Both the position numbers and the translations under genes were made by a program. From positions 1-52,285 of the forward strand of contig CAKQOG010000017.1 of assembly GCA_934255485.1 (NCBI GenBank): a DNA stretch of 52,285 nucleotides, written 5' to 3'. Positions 24,923-33,432 of this stretch are shown here, in pieces. The notes under the pieces were generated by a model, which worked only from the letters and a program-made list of their open reading frames with translations, did not search any database and had not been told where the DNA came from. The stretch is from an uncultured Prevotellamassilia sp. Lineage in GTDB: Bacteria; Bacteroidota; Bacteroidia; Bacteroidales; Bacteroidaceae. Position 1 is the stretch's first letter. Every line of letters begins with the position of its first letter.

Positions 24923-25504
24923 TCAAAATGTTTTGAGTTTTTGATAAAGTCGTTGTACAGGTAAACCAACCACGTTGAAGTAGCTACCCTTAATCTCTTC
25001 AACTGCCACAATTCCAATCCACTCTTGTATACCGTAAGCACCAGCTTTGTCGAATGGAAGATAATTGTCTACGTAGAAATTTATCTCATCGTCTGTGAGT
25101 TCGGCAAACTTTACTTGGCTTGTTACACCAAAGTCCTCAGATCTGTTGGCTGTGAGTATAGTAACACCTGTAATAACTTGATGGATTTTTCCAGAAAGAG
25201 TTCTGAGCATCTCTTTGGCGTTTTCGGGTGATTGGGGCTTACCTAAAACTTTGCCATCAATGTATACAATAGTGTCGGCTGTGATAAGCAACTCATCGGG
25301 TGCCATAGACGAACGATACGCATTAGCTTTGCTGCGAGATATGTAGCGAACAATATCTTCTCCACGAAGCGAATCTGGATAGCTTTCATCGATACCAAAC
25401 AACGTGCGTACCTTAAAATTAAGTCCCATACGCTGTAGCAATTCTTTGCGTCGGGGCGAATTGCTCGCCAAAACGATGTTGTATTTTTTAAGATTGTCTA
25501 ACAT
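24923..25504 (-). CDS. Maf-family nucleotide pyrophosphatase
   Basis: Hydrolyses non-canonical or canonical nucleoside triphosphates (dTTP/UTP/m5UTP type likely) to monophosphates. The 193-residue protein opens with ASNSPRRKELL (14-24), the Maf signature, followed by DESYPDS and ADTIVYIDGKVLGKPQ, with the catalytic Asp in TADT. The C-terminal GAYGIQEWIG and GSYFNVVGLPV are standard. It lies 34 bases after the KdsC-like gene on the same strand. The name septum inhibitor is historical. Confidence 0.92.
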   Translation of the reverse strand: MLDNLKKYNIVLASNSPRRKELLQRMGLNFKVRTLFGIDESYPDSLRGEDIVRYISRSKANAYRSSMAPDELLITADTIVYIDGKVLGKPQSPENAKEMLRTLSGKIHQVITGVTILTANRSEDFGVTSQVKFAELTDDEINFYVDNYLPFDKAGAYGIQEWIGIVAVEEIKGSYFNVVGLPVQRLYQKLKTF

Positions 25505-25538
25505 AGTATGTTTATTTTATATGGTTTGAAATGTTTTA

Positions 25539-26057
25539 TTACCATCCAAATGCTTCAGCATTGGTCATCCATTTTCCTTGTGCTCGCAACACTTGTTCTA
25601 TAACATCGCGTACACATCCGTGTCCCCCTTTTATAGGGCTAATGTAGGTTGCTATTTGTTTTATCTCAGTTGCAGCATCGGCAGGACAGCAAGCACAACC
25701 GCATTGTTGCATTACTTCATAGTCGGGGATGTCATCGCCCATATAAAGAACTTCGTCATGTGTAAGATTGTTTTCAGTTAGCCATTCGTTGTATTTTATT
25801 AATTTAACGGATGTACCTAAAAACACGTGTTGAATGCCTAAGCCTTCGTAGCGTGTGCGTACTGCTTGGCTCTTTCCACCCGTGATAATAGCAATCTCTA
25901 ATCCACATTTAACGGCATGTTGTAATGCATAGCCATCTTTTATATTGGCAGTGCGACAAGGCTGTCCGCCTTCGATTAACATCACATTGTTGGTGCTCAA
26001 CACACCATCAACATCAAATGCAAAGGCACGAATTTTTTTAAGGTCGTAGTTTATCAT
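25539..26057 (-). CDS. KdsC-like HAD phosphatase
   Basis: Likely 3-deoxy-D-manno-octulosonate 8-phosphate phosphatase, which makes Kdo for LPS core. Using the ATG at 26055-26057 gives 172 residues, the usual KdsC length. HAD motif I is FDVDGVLS (nucleophile Asp), motif II is IITGGKS, and motif IV is YMGDDIPD. The protein has no cap domain, as for KdsC. It overlaps the DUF2520 gene by 4 bases (ATGA), so the two are co-translated. Kdo synthetic partners kdsA and kdsB are not in the window, so the substrate is inferred. Confidence 0.82.
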   Translation of the reverse strand: MINYDLKKIRAFAFDVDGVLSTNNVMLIEGGQPCRTANIKDGYALQHAVKCGLEIAIITGGKSQAVRTRYEGLGIQHVFLGTSVKLIKYNEWLTENNLTHDEVLYMGDDIPDYEVMQQCGCACCPADAATEIKQIATYISPIKGGHGCVRDVIEQVLRAQGKWMTNAEAFGW

Positions 26058-26851
26058 GGTTTTGTTATTTCTTTTTTTTGTAAGGTGTGTAAGCGGTGTA
26101 TGCTTTGGCTCATTGTGTCGTAGATGTTTTGCAGGTCGCTTCCATTTAGCAATTGGTGTTGCATGTTGATAACATTTTCGTCCCATCTAACAGCAGGTCC
26201 TGTTTGGGCTTGCAAGGGCATCATGCTATGTAACTTGTTAGTGGTTTCGTCAATAATGGGCAACAGACAATGGGGATCTATGTTATTATCGCTTAGCAAT
26301 TTGTATGCTAATGCACAACAATGATTAGTAAAATTATTGGCAAAAACTGCTGCAAGATGTAGCATTTTTCTCTTGTTGCTATCAAGCGTTGTTACACTTT
26401 GTGAGAGCTGATGTGCTAAAACCGAAACTTCATGTAATGCCGTAGGACTACTTCCTTCAATAAATAGCGGAACTTTGCTGATGTCAACAAACTTATTTTT
26501 GCTGAAGCTTTGCATGGGATATAGCACCGCTGAATGCTTTATGCTATTAAATACAGATAAAGGCATGCTACCTGCAGTATGTATGCAAAGAGCATCAGTT
26601 TGTGGATGTGCTTCTCTAAATTGTTTAATAACATCTGCTAAAGAAGCATCCTTTACTGAAAATACATAGCAATCGGCTTGTGGAAGTGACAAAATGCTAT
26701 CAGTAGTCATTGTGGCGTTTACCTTTTGAGCCAAAGCCTTAGCATGTTCAATGTGTGGGCTATATACACCCGTTATGGTGTGATGCAAATTGTGGAGTGC
26801 TTGGGCTAAATGTGTGGCAACATTGCCCGAACCTATAATGCAAATATTCAT
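26054..26851 (-). CDS. DUF2520 Rossmann-fold protein
   Basis: Function unknown; belongs to the DUF2520 family, which resembles NADP-dependent pyrroline-carboxylate reductases and 6-phosphogluconate dehydrogenase-like enzymes. The 265-residue protein starts with the dinucleotide-binding IIGSGNVATHLA, then a second strand ending in SVKD. An all-helical dimerisation half carries the characteristic ANNFTNHCCALAY. It is conserved upstream of kdsC-like genes in Bacteroidetes as far as I recall, but its substrate is not known. It overlaps the next gene by 4 bases. Confidence 0.78.
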   Translation of the reverse strand: MNICIIGSGNVATHLAQALHNLHHTITGVYSPHIEHAKALAQKVNATMTTDSILSLPQADCYVFSVKDASLADVIKQFREAHPQTDALCIHTAGSMPLSVFNSIKHSAVLYPMQSFSKNKFVDISKVPLFIEGSSPTALHEVSVLAHQLSQSVTTLDSNKRKMLHLAAVFANNFTNHCCALAYKLLSDNNIDPHCLLPIIDETTNKLHSMMPLQAQTGPAVRWDENVINMQHQLLNGSDLQNIYDTMSQSIHRLHTLQKKEITKP

Positions 26852-26895
26852 TTATATATCCTTCTTGTGTTGATACATCAGAGTTTACTGCATGC

Positions 26896-27810
26896 TTATG
26901 CTTTCTCGTTTTTTCGTTGTAAGTATTCTTCGTAGGTACGTTTCCAACGTTTATGAGTCCAAAGCCATAATGAAGGATTGGCTTGTATGCTCTTTTCGAG
27001 CATGCTGAAATAAGTGTCAGTAAGTTCATAGTCGGGATGTGCTTTTGCATTATCCGTTATGAGTGATATCGTGCAGTGATAGTAACCACGCTTAGGACGT
27101 TCAACGTGAGCATAGAAAATTAACGCATCAACTTGCTTGCCTATTTGTTCAGTTCCAACAAAAACAGGAGTGTTGTGATGAAGGAACTCGGTCCAATGGT
27201 GAATGCTATTCCATTTGGGTGCTTGATCGGCAATGAACCCCATGATTGTAGGTTTTTTGTCGCGACGATTGCGCAATATAAATCGAAGTGTCTCCTTCAT
27301 TCCTATATTTTTACCACCAAAACGACCACGCATATATAAGAATAAGCGATTAAAGGCTATGTTACGTAATGGGTGATAAATCTGTCCTCCTACGACGTTA
27401 GGGTTTACATCAGTAATGCGTGCTGAGAGTGACGAAATCCACTCCCAATTGCCATAATGTGCCAAATATAAAAAGGCAAAGTTTTTTTGCTTATCGTGTA
27501 GCGCATTTACCATTTCTTCAACTCCATCAAACTGTACTCGTCTATACATTTGTTTTTTCGACATAGAACAAAGTTTGATTGTTTCAACGATATAATCGGA
27601 AAAGAAATGATAAAAGTCTTTTTCTATCTTTTGTAAATCATTTTCGTCTCGTTCAGGAAAGGAACTGCGTAAATTGTTCTGAACCACTTGCCGACGGTAT
27701 TTAACAACATGATAAACAATTAAGTATATGCCATTCGATAACACGTATAGAACTTTCAATGGTAGCAGTGATATGAGCCAAACGAAGATGTAAAGGATAT
27801 GGTATGCCAT
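26896..27810 (-). CDS. LpxL/HtrB-like lipid A acyltransferase
   Basis: Transfers a fatty acyl chain to a lipid A precursor or related lipid at the inner membrane. The ATG at 27808-27810 gives 304 residues with an N-terminal hydrophobic helix (5-33). The acyltransferase motif HxxxxE is H118-Y-G-N-W-E123 (LAHYGNWEW). The block GFIADQAPKW and HHWTEFLHHNTPVFVGTE are the later conserved blocks. It is the first gene of a minus-strand run ending at 23799, with its own promoter at 27882-27890. Exact acyl donor and position are unknown. Confidence 0.87.
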   Translation of the reverse strand: MAYHILYIFVWLISLLPLKVLYVLSNGIYLIVYHVVKYRRQVVQNNLRSSFPERDENDLQKIEKDFYHFFSDYIVETIKLCSMSKKQMYRRVQFDGVEEMVNALHDKQKNFAFLYLAHYGNWEWISSLSARITDVNPNVVGGQIYHPLRNIAFNRLFLYMRGRFGGKNIGMKETLRFILRNRRDKKPTIMGFIADQAPKWNSIHHWTEFLHHNTPVFVGTEQIGKQVDALIFYAHVERPKRGYYHCTISLITDNAKAHPDYELTDTYFSMLEKSIQANPSLWLWTHKRWKRTYEEYLQRKNEKA

Positions 27811-27881
27811 ATTTGTGTTATTCTCTTTTCTAATAAAAAGTGATTGTTTGCAACTTTTTTGTTTGCGCTTTTGCATGCATT

Positions 27882-27890
27882 GCAAAGTTA
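27882..27890 (-). promoter_or_regulatory. Promoter for the lpxL-like run
   Basis: Reads TAACTTTGC on the minus strand. A TTG on the minus strand at 27914-27916 is 23 bases upstream and could be the -33 element. Confidence 0.55.
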
Positions 27891-28230
27891 AAGAAAAGTT
27901 ATGTAATAAGTAACAACGAAGATGAATTAAAAATTAGATTTTATTGATAAGTGAAACTTCAATGATTGTAATACAAATTATGAGTGCAAAAAATGTACTT
28001 CTCCGATAAAACAAAAATAATTCATGTTTATTTTGCACCATCTTATCCAACTGCTTTCTCATTTCAGAAGGTGAAGTTTTATCTTTTATTTCGAAGTGCC
28101 GATAACCAATATTGTAGGACAAAGGCGGTTATGTCAAAGAGATATACAGAAAAGTAGACTGATTTGCCATATTATATTGCCTTTTAGTGAATTTTAAAGA
28201 AAGTAATTGTTCTAATAGTAACAAAACGAT
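27891..28230. other. Divergent intergenic region
   Basis: Between the divergent acyltransferase and moxR. Besides the two promoters it holds a minus-strand open frame (28128 down to 27934) that lacks an early ATG. Nothing else is evident. Confidence 0.4.
27934..28128 (-). pseudogene. Possible remnant of a membrane-protein gene
   Basis: A 64-codon open frame with no ATG until codon 23. The translation has a charged helix (SEMRKQLDKMVQNKHELF) followed by one hydrophobic helix and ends in INKI. It could be the tail of a lost gene, or a 42-residue single-helix protein starting at 28062. No ribosome-binding site or homologue is recognised. Confidence 0.25.
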
Positions 28231-28238
28231 TATTTTTG
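28207..28238 (+). promoter_or_regulatory. Promoter for the moxR-bat operon
   Basis: The -7 element TATTTTTG is at 28231-28238 and a TTG at 28207-28209 lies 21 bases upstream, a spacing consistent with the Bacteroidetes -33/-7 arrangement. The start codon is about 45 bases further on. Confidence 0.6.
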
Positions 28239-28283
28239 CATTTCAAAAGTAAAAAAATAAACAAAAAATAAGGATATAAATAT

Positions 28284-29279
28284 ATGTCTGAAACAGTTGA
28301 TATCCGTCTGTTGAATGCGCAGATTGAAGCGGAAACAGGCTTTATAACAGACCTCGTAGAAGGTATGCACCGCACTATTGTAGGGCAAAAACATCTTATA
28401 AACTCTCTTTTGATTGGTTTGCTATCGGATGGTCACATTTTGCTCGAAGGTGTACCTGGATTGGCAAAAACACTTGCTATAAAAACATTGGCATCGCTCG
28501 TAAATGCACAGTTTGGTCGTTTGCAGTTTACGCCAGACTTGTTACCTGCCGATGTAATAGGTACACTCATATATAGCCAAAAAGACGAAAGTTTCAAGGT
28601 AAAAAAAGGTCCTATTTTTGCAAACTTTGTGCTTGCAGACGAAATAAACCGTGCACCAGCAAAGGTGCAGAGTGCATTGCTCGAAGCAATGCAAGAGCAC
28701 CAAGTAACGATAGGCGATAACACATTTTCGCTTCCCAATCCATTCTTGGTGATGGCCACACAGAACCCCATAGAACAAGAGGGTACATACGAACTACCTG
28801 AAGCACAAGTAGACCGTTTTATGCTCAAGGTCATCATAGATTATCCTACCATTGAGGAGGAAAAGAAAATAGTGCGTGCCCATATAAATGGAAGTTTTTC
28901 AAAGCCAGCCCCTGTTATCGATACCGATAAAATAATAAAGGCTCGTGAGTTAGTTAAGCAAGTTTATGTAGATGAGCGCATAGAGCAATACATTGCAGAC
29001 ATCGTGTTTGCCACTCGTTATCCAGAGAATTATAAACTTGCTTCGCTTAAGGATTATATTTCATGTGGTGGTTCGCCTCGTGCAAGCATCAATTTGGCAT
29101 TGGCAGCACGTGCTTGTGCTTTTATCAAGTGTCGTGGTTATGTTGTACCTGAGGACGTAAGAGAAGTTGCAACCGATGTGTTGCGTCACCGCATAGGATT
29201 GTCATATGAGGCTGAGGCTTCAAACCTTAAGGCTGACGATATTATTAAAGAAATACTCAATAAAGTGGAAGTGCCCTAA
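28284..29279 (+). CDS. MoxR-family AAA+ ATPase
   Basis: Chaperone-like AAA+ ATPase that acts on the von Willebrand A proteins encoded next to it. In 331 residues, Walker A is EGVPGLAKT (55-63, Lys62), Walker B is VLADEINRAP (116-125) and sensor 1 is MATQNPIEQEG. The C-terminal lid (SPRASINLALAARA) is typical of MoxR. It is first in an eight-gene plus-strand unit that goes on to batE. Only two bases separate it from the DUF58 gene. Confidence 0.95.
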   Translation: MSETVDIRLLNAQIEAETGFITDLVEGMHRTIVGQKHLINSLLIGLLSDGHILLEGVPGLAKTLAIKTLASLVNAQFGRLQFTPDLLPADVIGTLIYSQKDESFKVKKGPIFANFVLADEINRAPAKVQSALLEAMQEHQVTIGDNTFSLPNPFLVMATQNPIEQEGTYELPEAQVDRFMLKVIIDYPTIEEEKKIVRAHINGSFSKPAPVIDTDKIIKARELVKQVYVDERIEQYIADIVFATRYPENYKLASLKDYISCGGSPRASINLALAARACAFIKCRGYVVPEDVREVATDVLRHRIGLSYEAEASNLKADDIIKEILNKVEVP

Positions 29280-29281
29280 TC

Positions 29282-30148
29282 ATGGAAACCTCTGAACTCT
29301 TGAAGCGCGTGCGTCGCATCGAAATAAAAACGCGTGCGCTCACCAACAACATCTTTGCGGGCGAGTATCATTCTGCTTTTAAGGGACGTGGAATGTCGTT
29401 TGCCGAGGTGCGCGAGTATCAGCCAGGCGATGATATTCGCGACATCGATTGGAATGTAACGGCACGCATGAATCATCCCTATGTCAAGGTGTTCGAAGAG
29501 GAACGCGAGCTTACCATGATGCTGCTCATCGATCTTTCTGCAAGCCAACGTTTTGGTACGCGACTACGTTCACAGCGCGATTTGGCTACAGAAATTGCTG
29601 CAACATTGGCATTTTCTGCCATGCAGAACAATGATAAGATAGGAGTGATATTCTTTACTGATAGAATAGAAAAGTTTATACCACCACAAAAGGGACGTAA
29701 GCATATTCTTTATATCATACGAGAGTTGCTCAATTTTACTCCTCAAGGTAAGCGTACGGATGTATCTGTTCCACTTGAGTATTTAGTAAAAATCATATCG
29801 AAGCGCTCTATAGCTTTCCTATTGAGTGATTTTCTTACTTCTTCTGATTATTCAAAGCAACTTCTTGTTGCAGCTCGTAAGCATGATTTGGTGGCTTTAC
29901 AACTATATGACCACAACATGGCTTCGTTGCCCAATGTTGGGCTGCTTAAAATTGCTGATGCTGAAACAGGGCATGAACAATATATAGATACCAGCAGTCT
30001 TGAGATGCGCAAACATCAACAGCAGTGGTGGAACAATCAGAGTAAACGATTAACCGAGTTGTTTAGAAAAAGTAACATAGACTATGTTTCTATCGCCACA
30101 GATACAGACTATGTAAAGCCTCTTATGCAATTATTTGCTCAACGCTGA
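29282..30148 (+). CDS. DUF58 / vWA-like protein of the bat operon
   Basis: Soluble DUF58 protein of 288 residues with a von Willebrand A-like fold. The family core YQPGDDIRDIDWNVTAR spans 46-62. The metal site DLSAS (Asp84, Ser86, Ser88) keeps the MIDAS pattern, so divalent metal binding is expected. In known operons DUF58 and MoxR are always paired, with MoxR thought to remodel the vWA proteins. It is tightly packed behind moxR. The precise cellular role is unproven. Confidence 0.92.
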   Translation: METSELLKRVRRIEIKTRALTNNIFAGEYHSAFKGRGMSFAEVREYQPGDDIRDIDWNVTARMNHPYVKVFEEERELTMMLLIDLSASQRFGTRLRSQRDLATEIAATLAFSAMQNNDKIGVIFFTDRIEKFIPPQKGRKHILYIIRELLNFTPQGKRTDVSVPLEYLVKIISKRSIAFLLSDFLTSSDYSKQLLVAARKHDLVALQLYDHNMASLPNVGLLKIADAETGHEQYIDTSSLEMRKHQQQWWNNQSKRLTELFRKSNIDYVSIATDTDYVKPLMQLFAQR

Positions 30149-30177
30149 AACCATACTTCTCACTATATTTTGCTATT

Positions 30178-31257
30178 ATGACAAGGTTAAATAATTTATT
30201 TACATGTATGATTTTAATTACTTTGTTTTCAATACCTTGTGTGTTGAAATCACAAGTAATAGTTGAAGCTCATATAGACACTGCAAGCATCTTGATAGGT
30301 GAGCAAGTAGAAATAAAACTTAAATGTAGTATAAATGCAAATCAGCAAGTGACGTTTCCCTACTATCAACCCCAACAACAATTAATAAAGGGTGTTGAGG
30401 TAGAGCAATGTAGCCCTATCGATACGATAAAATTAAACGATGGCAAGCGTTGGGAGTTGGTGCGCAGATATACCATTACTTCGTTCGATTCTGCTCTATA
30501 TAGCATCCCCCCATTCCAGGTAAAAGTAGACGGAAAGAACTATGCTTCAAGGGGTAACATCGGATTGAAAGTAAGTACCGTACCTGTTGATATGACGCAT
30601 GTAGACCATTACAATGGTCCGCACGATGTAATAGAACAACCATTTGAGTGGACATGGCAATACACCTTGCTATGCCTGCTGTCGATAGTTTTGCTCGGTG
30701 TGGTCATAGCTTTGGCTGTAAGACTGAGCGACCCTAAACTCATCACGCGCAGAGTTGTTATTCATCCACCAACCCCAGCTCATGTTATTGCAATCAAACA
30801 GATTGAGAATATTAAGAGCAAACCTACTGATGATGTCAAATCATATTACATGAATTTGACCCAAGCTTTGCGTAGCTATATCGAAAAACGCTTTGGGTTT
30901 AATGCCCATGAGATGACAACATCTGAAATTATTGAAAAGCTAAATCAAACAAACAACGAGGAGGCTATCAGTGAGTTGAAACAAGTACTAACTACTGCCG
31001 ATTTGGTGAAATTTGCCAAGCATACCACCTCGCTAACAGAGCAAGACCGAAACCTTGTGCAAGCAATGGATTATGTACAAACCACCAAGTTCGTACCTAA
31101 AGAACCGCCCAAATCGCGCATTGAATACGTATCATTATCTAACAAACAACAGATAATGTGGCGTAATATCATGCGTGTGGGTATGTGGGTAGCATTTGTG
31201 GGCATGTTCATCTCATTAGCTTATAACCTATTAGTGATGTATGAAACTTTTGTTTAA
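30178..31257 (+). CDS. Membrane protein of the bat operon
   Basis: A 359-residue inner-membrane protein usual at this place in Bacteroidetes bat operons, without a settled name. It has a signal peptide (1-25), a periplasmic beta domain (about 26-155) similar in style to BatD domains, a transmembrane helix (about 160-182), and a cytoplasmic helical part (about 190-310). That part contains SYYMNLTQALRSYIEKRFGFNAHEMTTSEI, matching the analogous region of BatD. A second helix ends the protein (about 330-352). It likely forms part of the membrane complex with BatA and BatB. A hairpin follows it. Confidence 0.8.
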   Translation: MTRLNNLFTCMILITLFSIPCVLKSQVIVEAHIDTASILIGEQVEIKLKCSINANQQVTFPYYQPQQQLIKGVEVEQCSPIDTIKLNDGKRWELVRRYTITSFDSALYSIPPFQVKVDGKNYASRGNIGLKVSTVPVDMTHVDHYNGPHDVIEQPFEWTWQYTLLCLLSIVLLGVVIALAVRLSDPKLITRRVVIHPPTPAHVIAIKQIENIKSKPTDDVKSYYMNLTQALRSYIEKRFGFNAHEMTTSEIIEKLNQTNNEEAISELKQVLTTADLVKFAKHTTSLTEQDRNLVQAMDYVQTTKFVPKEPPKSRIEYVSLSNKQQIMWRNIMRVGMWVAFVGMFISLAYNLLVMYETFV

Positions 31258-31260
31258 AAG

Positions 31261-31289
31261 TGGTTCTATAAATTCTGTTTATAGAACCA
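31261..31289 (+). terminator. Hairpin between the moxR group and batA
   Basis: A perfect 12-bp stem (TGGTTCTATAAA / TTTATAGAACCA) with a 5-base loop lies directly after the stop at 31257. The T run behind it is short (TCTTTAAG), so it may attenuate rather than stop transcription and would separate moxR-DUF58-membrane protein from batABCDE. The core matches the hairpin at 5211-5247. Confidence 0.55.
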
Positions 31290-31387
31290 TCTTTAAGTAA
31301 TGTTGTGCTTTCATTTTAAAACATAACATCACATAACAAACAAAAGCTAAGCATCTACCTATATAAAGCAAAAAAACAAATCATCTT

Positions 31388-32389
31388 ATGACATTTGCCT
31401 CACCATTATATTTTTTATTATTGTTATTGCTTATACCTTATTTTATATGGTATTTTTTGTTTCGTTCCAAACACGAGTCACATATAGAATGGGCATCTGC
31501 TTTACCATTTAAAAATGCACCGCATACATGGAAAACCAGACTTATTCATCTTCCGTTTTTTCTTCGTGCATTGGTATATGTGTTGGTTGTAATTATATTG
31601 GCACGTCCACAAACCAACTCATCGTGGCAAACAGGTGAGACAGAAGGTATTGACATCATGATGGCTTTGGATATATCCACATCTATGGCAACACCAGACA
31701 TCTCGCCCAATCGTATAACAGCTGCTAAGGATGTAGCCTTAGACTTTATAAGCAATCGCCCTAACGACAACATTGGCTTAACCTTATTTGGTGGCGAAGC
31801 ATACACGCAATGTCCGCTAACCACCGATCATGGCATGCTTATTCGGTCGTTTAAGGGCGCCAGTTGCTCATTACAAAACGATGGTATTATACAGCCAGGA
31901 ACAGCTATAGGCATGGGATTGGCATGTGCAGTGTCTCATCTTGACGATAGTAACACCAAAAGCAAGGTTATTATTTTGCTAACAGATGGTGCCAACAATA
32001 CAGGTGAAATTTCGCCACTCATGGCTACAGATATGGCCAAGCAAAAGAACATTCGCATTTATACCATCTTGCTTGGTACAGACGGAAAGGTGAATGTACC
32101 TGTGGCACAATTGCCTAACGGAGAGGTTTATTCACAGCAAGTAGACGACACGGTTGATCCTACTACACTCAAGCAGATAGCACGCGAAACTGGCGGCATA
32201 TTTTATCACGCAACGTCGCGTTCATCGCTCAAGCAAGTGTATGACGATATAGACAAACTTGAGAAATCTAAGCTGAAAGTTAATAACCACAACATGCATT
32301 ATGAGGCTTATCAACCTTTTGCTATTGCTGCGTTAATTTTGCTTTTGCTTGAAATTCTGTTAAGAAATACTATCTTCAAGAAGCTATAA
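31388..32389 (+). CDS. batA: BatA, vWA-domain membrane protein
   Basis: Bacteroides aerotolerance protein A. Its 333 residues have two hydrophobic helices at the start (5-25, 56-73), then a von Willebrand A domain. The metal-ion site DISTS (Asp95, Ser97, Ser99) is intact. A last helix sits near the C-terminus (about 308-325). The vWA domain should be periplasmic or cytoplasmic depending on topology, which I cannot settle. It is followed 36 bases later by the similar batB. Original work tied the bat cluster to survival under oxygen; the molecular task is unknown. Confidence 0.93.
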   Translation: MTFASPLYFLLLLLLIPYFIWYFLFRSKHESHIEWASALPFKNAPHTWKTRLIHLPFFLRALVYVLVVIILARPQTNSSWQTGETEGIDIMMALDISTSMATPDISPNRITAAKDVALDFISNRPNDNIGLTLFGGEAYTQCPLTTDHGMLIRSFKGASCSLQNDGIIQPGTAIGMGLACAVSHLDDSNTKSKVIILLTDGANNTGEISPLMATDMAKQKNIRIYTILLGTDGKVNVPVAQLPNGEVYSQQVDDTVDPTTLKQIARETGGIFYHATSRSSLKQVYDDIDKLEKSKLKVNNHNMHYEAYQPFAIAALILLLLEILLRNTIFKKL

Positions 32390-32424
32390 TTTATTGCTCT
32401 AATTGTTCTAACTATCATATTCGT

Positions 32425-33432
32425 ATGTTTGCAAATCCTCATTATTTATATTTACTCTTGCTCATACCGCTTTTCATTGCGTTATATATCTACGAATGTT
32501 TTAAATCGAATAAGCAACTAAAGGCTTTAGGTGAGAAAAAAATGATTCTTGCTTTAATGCCAAGACATTCAACGGCGCGAAAACATATAAAATTCTCATT
32601 GCTCATGTTGGCTCTTGCCACAGCGATTGCAATGTTGGCTCGTCCGCAATATGGCATGAAAAGCCAAACAGACACAACCCACGGCATAGAGGTAGTAGTA
32701 ATGGTAGATGTATCAAACTCCATGTTAGCAACAGACATTATGCCCTCGCGACTCGACAGAGCAAAGTTGCTTGTAACTGATATGGTTAGCAATATGAAAA
32801 ATGATAAAGTAGCTTTGGGCGTTTTTGCTGGAGAGGCTTACCCACAATTCCCCATTACATCAGATTATGCTTCTGCCAAAACGTTTATCGACGCTTTGTC
32901 TACAGACATGGTAACACTGCAAGGAACCAACTTAGCTGAAGCTATCAATTTAGGATGTAAAAGCTTTTCTAATAACAAAGAAGTTGGCAAAGCTATCTTA
33001 TTGATAACCGATGGCGAAGACCACGAACCCGGAGCTGAGGATGCAGCAAAGGCTGCCTATAAAGCGGGTATCAATGTGTTTGTTATGGGAGTTGGTACAA
33101 CACAAGGTGGCGAGATACCTACAGCTAATGGTCCTCTTAAAGATGTCAATGGGCAAGTGGTGCATACGTCACTTAATGAACAAATGTGTAAGGAGGTGGC
33201 GCAAGCTGGTCATGGGGTATATCTTCATCTCGACCAATCAAGTGCTGCAAAGGATGAATTACAAAACCAGTTGCAACATCTTAAGAAAGTCACATCCTCT
33301 ACCTCGTATGTGGCACGCAACGAGCAATTTCAAGCTGTTGCAATCATTTTGCTCATTTTGTTGATACTCGAAACGTGTTTGAATGAGACAAAGAATACTT
33401 ATCTGCAACGTTTTAAATTCTTTGGAAAATGA
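32425..33432 (+). CDS. batB: BatB, vWA-domain membrane protein
   Basis: Paralogue of BatA, 335 residues. Helices at about 6-24 and 57-73, a vWA domain with DVSNS (Asp95, Ser97, Ser99) at exactly the positions seen in BatA, and a C-terminal helix (about 305-320). The two proteins are likely partners in one complex. It overlaps batC by 4 bases (ATGA at 33429-33432), so those two are translationally coupled. Confidence 0.93.
   Translation: MFANPHYLYLLLLIPLFIALYIYECFKSNKQLKALGEKKMILALMPRHSTARKHIKFSLLMLALATAIAMLARPQYGMKSQTDTTHGIEVVVMVDVSNSMLATDIMPSRLDRAKLLVTDMVSNMKNDKVALGVFAGEAYPQFPITSDYASAKTFIDALSTDMVTLQGTNLAEAINLGCKSFSNNKEVGKAILLITDGEDHEPGAEDAAKAAYKAGINVFVMGVGTTQGGEIPTANGPLKDVNGQVVHTSLNEQMCKEVAQAGHGVYLHLDQSSAAKDELQNQLQHLKKVTSSTSYVARNEQFQAVAIILLILLILETCLNETKNTYLQRFKFFGK

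Noticed and set aside
24901..25041. Upstream start for the Sua5-type gene
   Set aside because: It would overlap maf and add 47 residues not seen in the family; the ATG at 24900 matches.
26058..26186. Upstream start for the KdsC-like gene
   Set aside because: The extra 43 residues lie in the DUF2520 gene and are out of character; the ATGA overlap start is standard.
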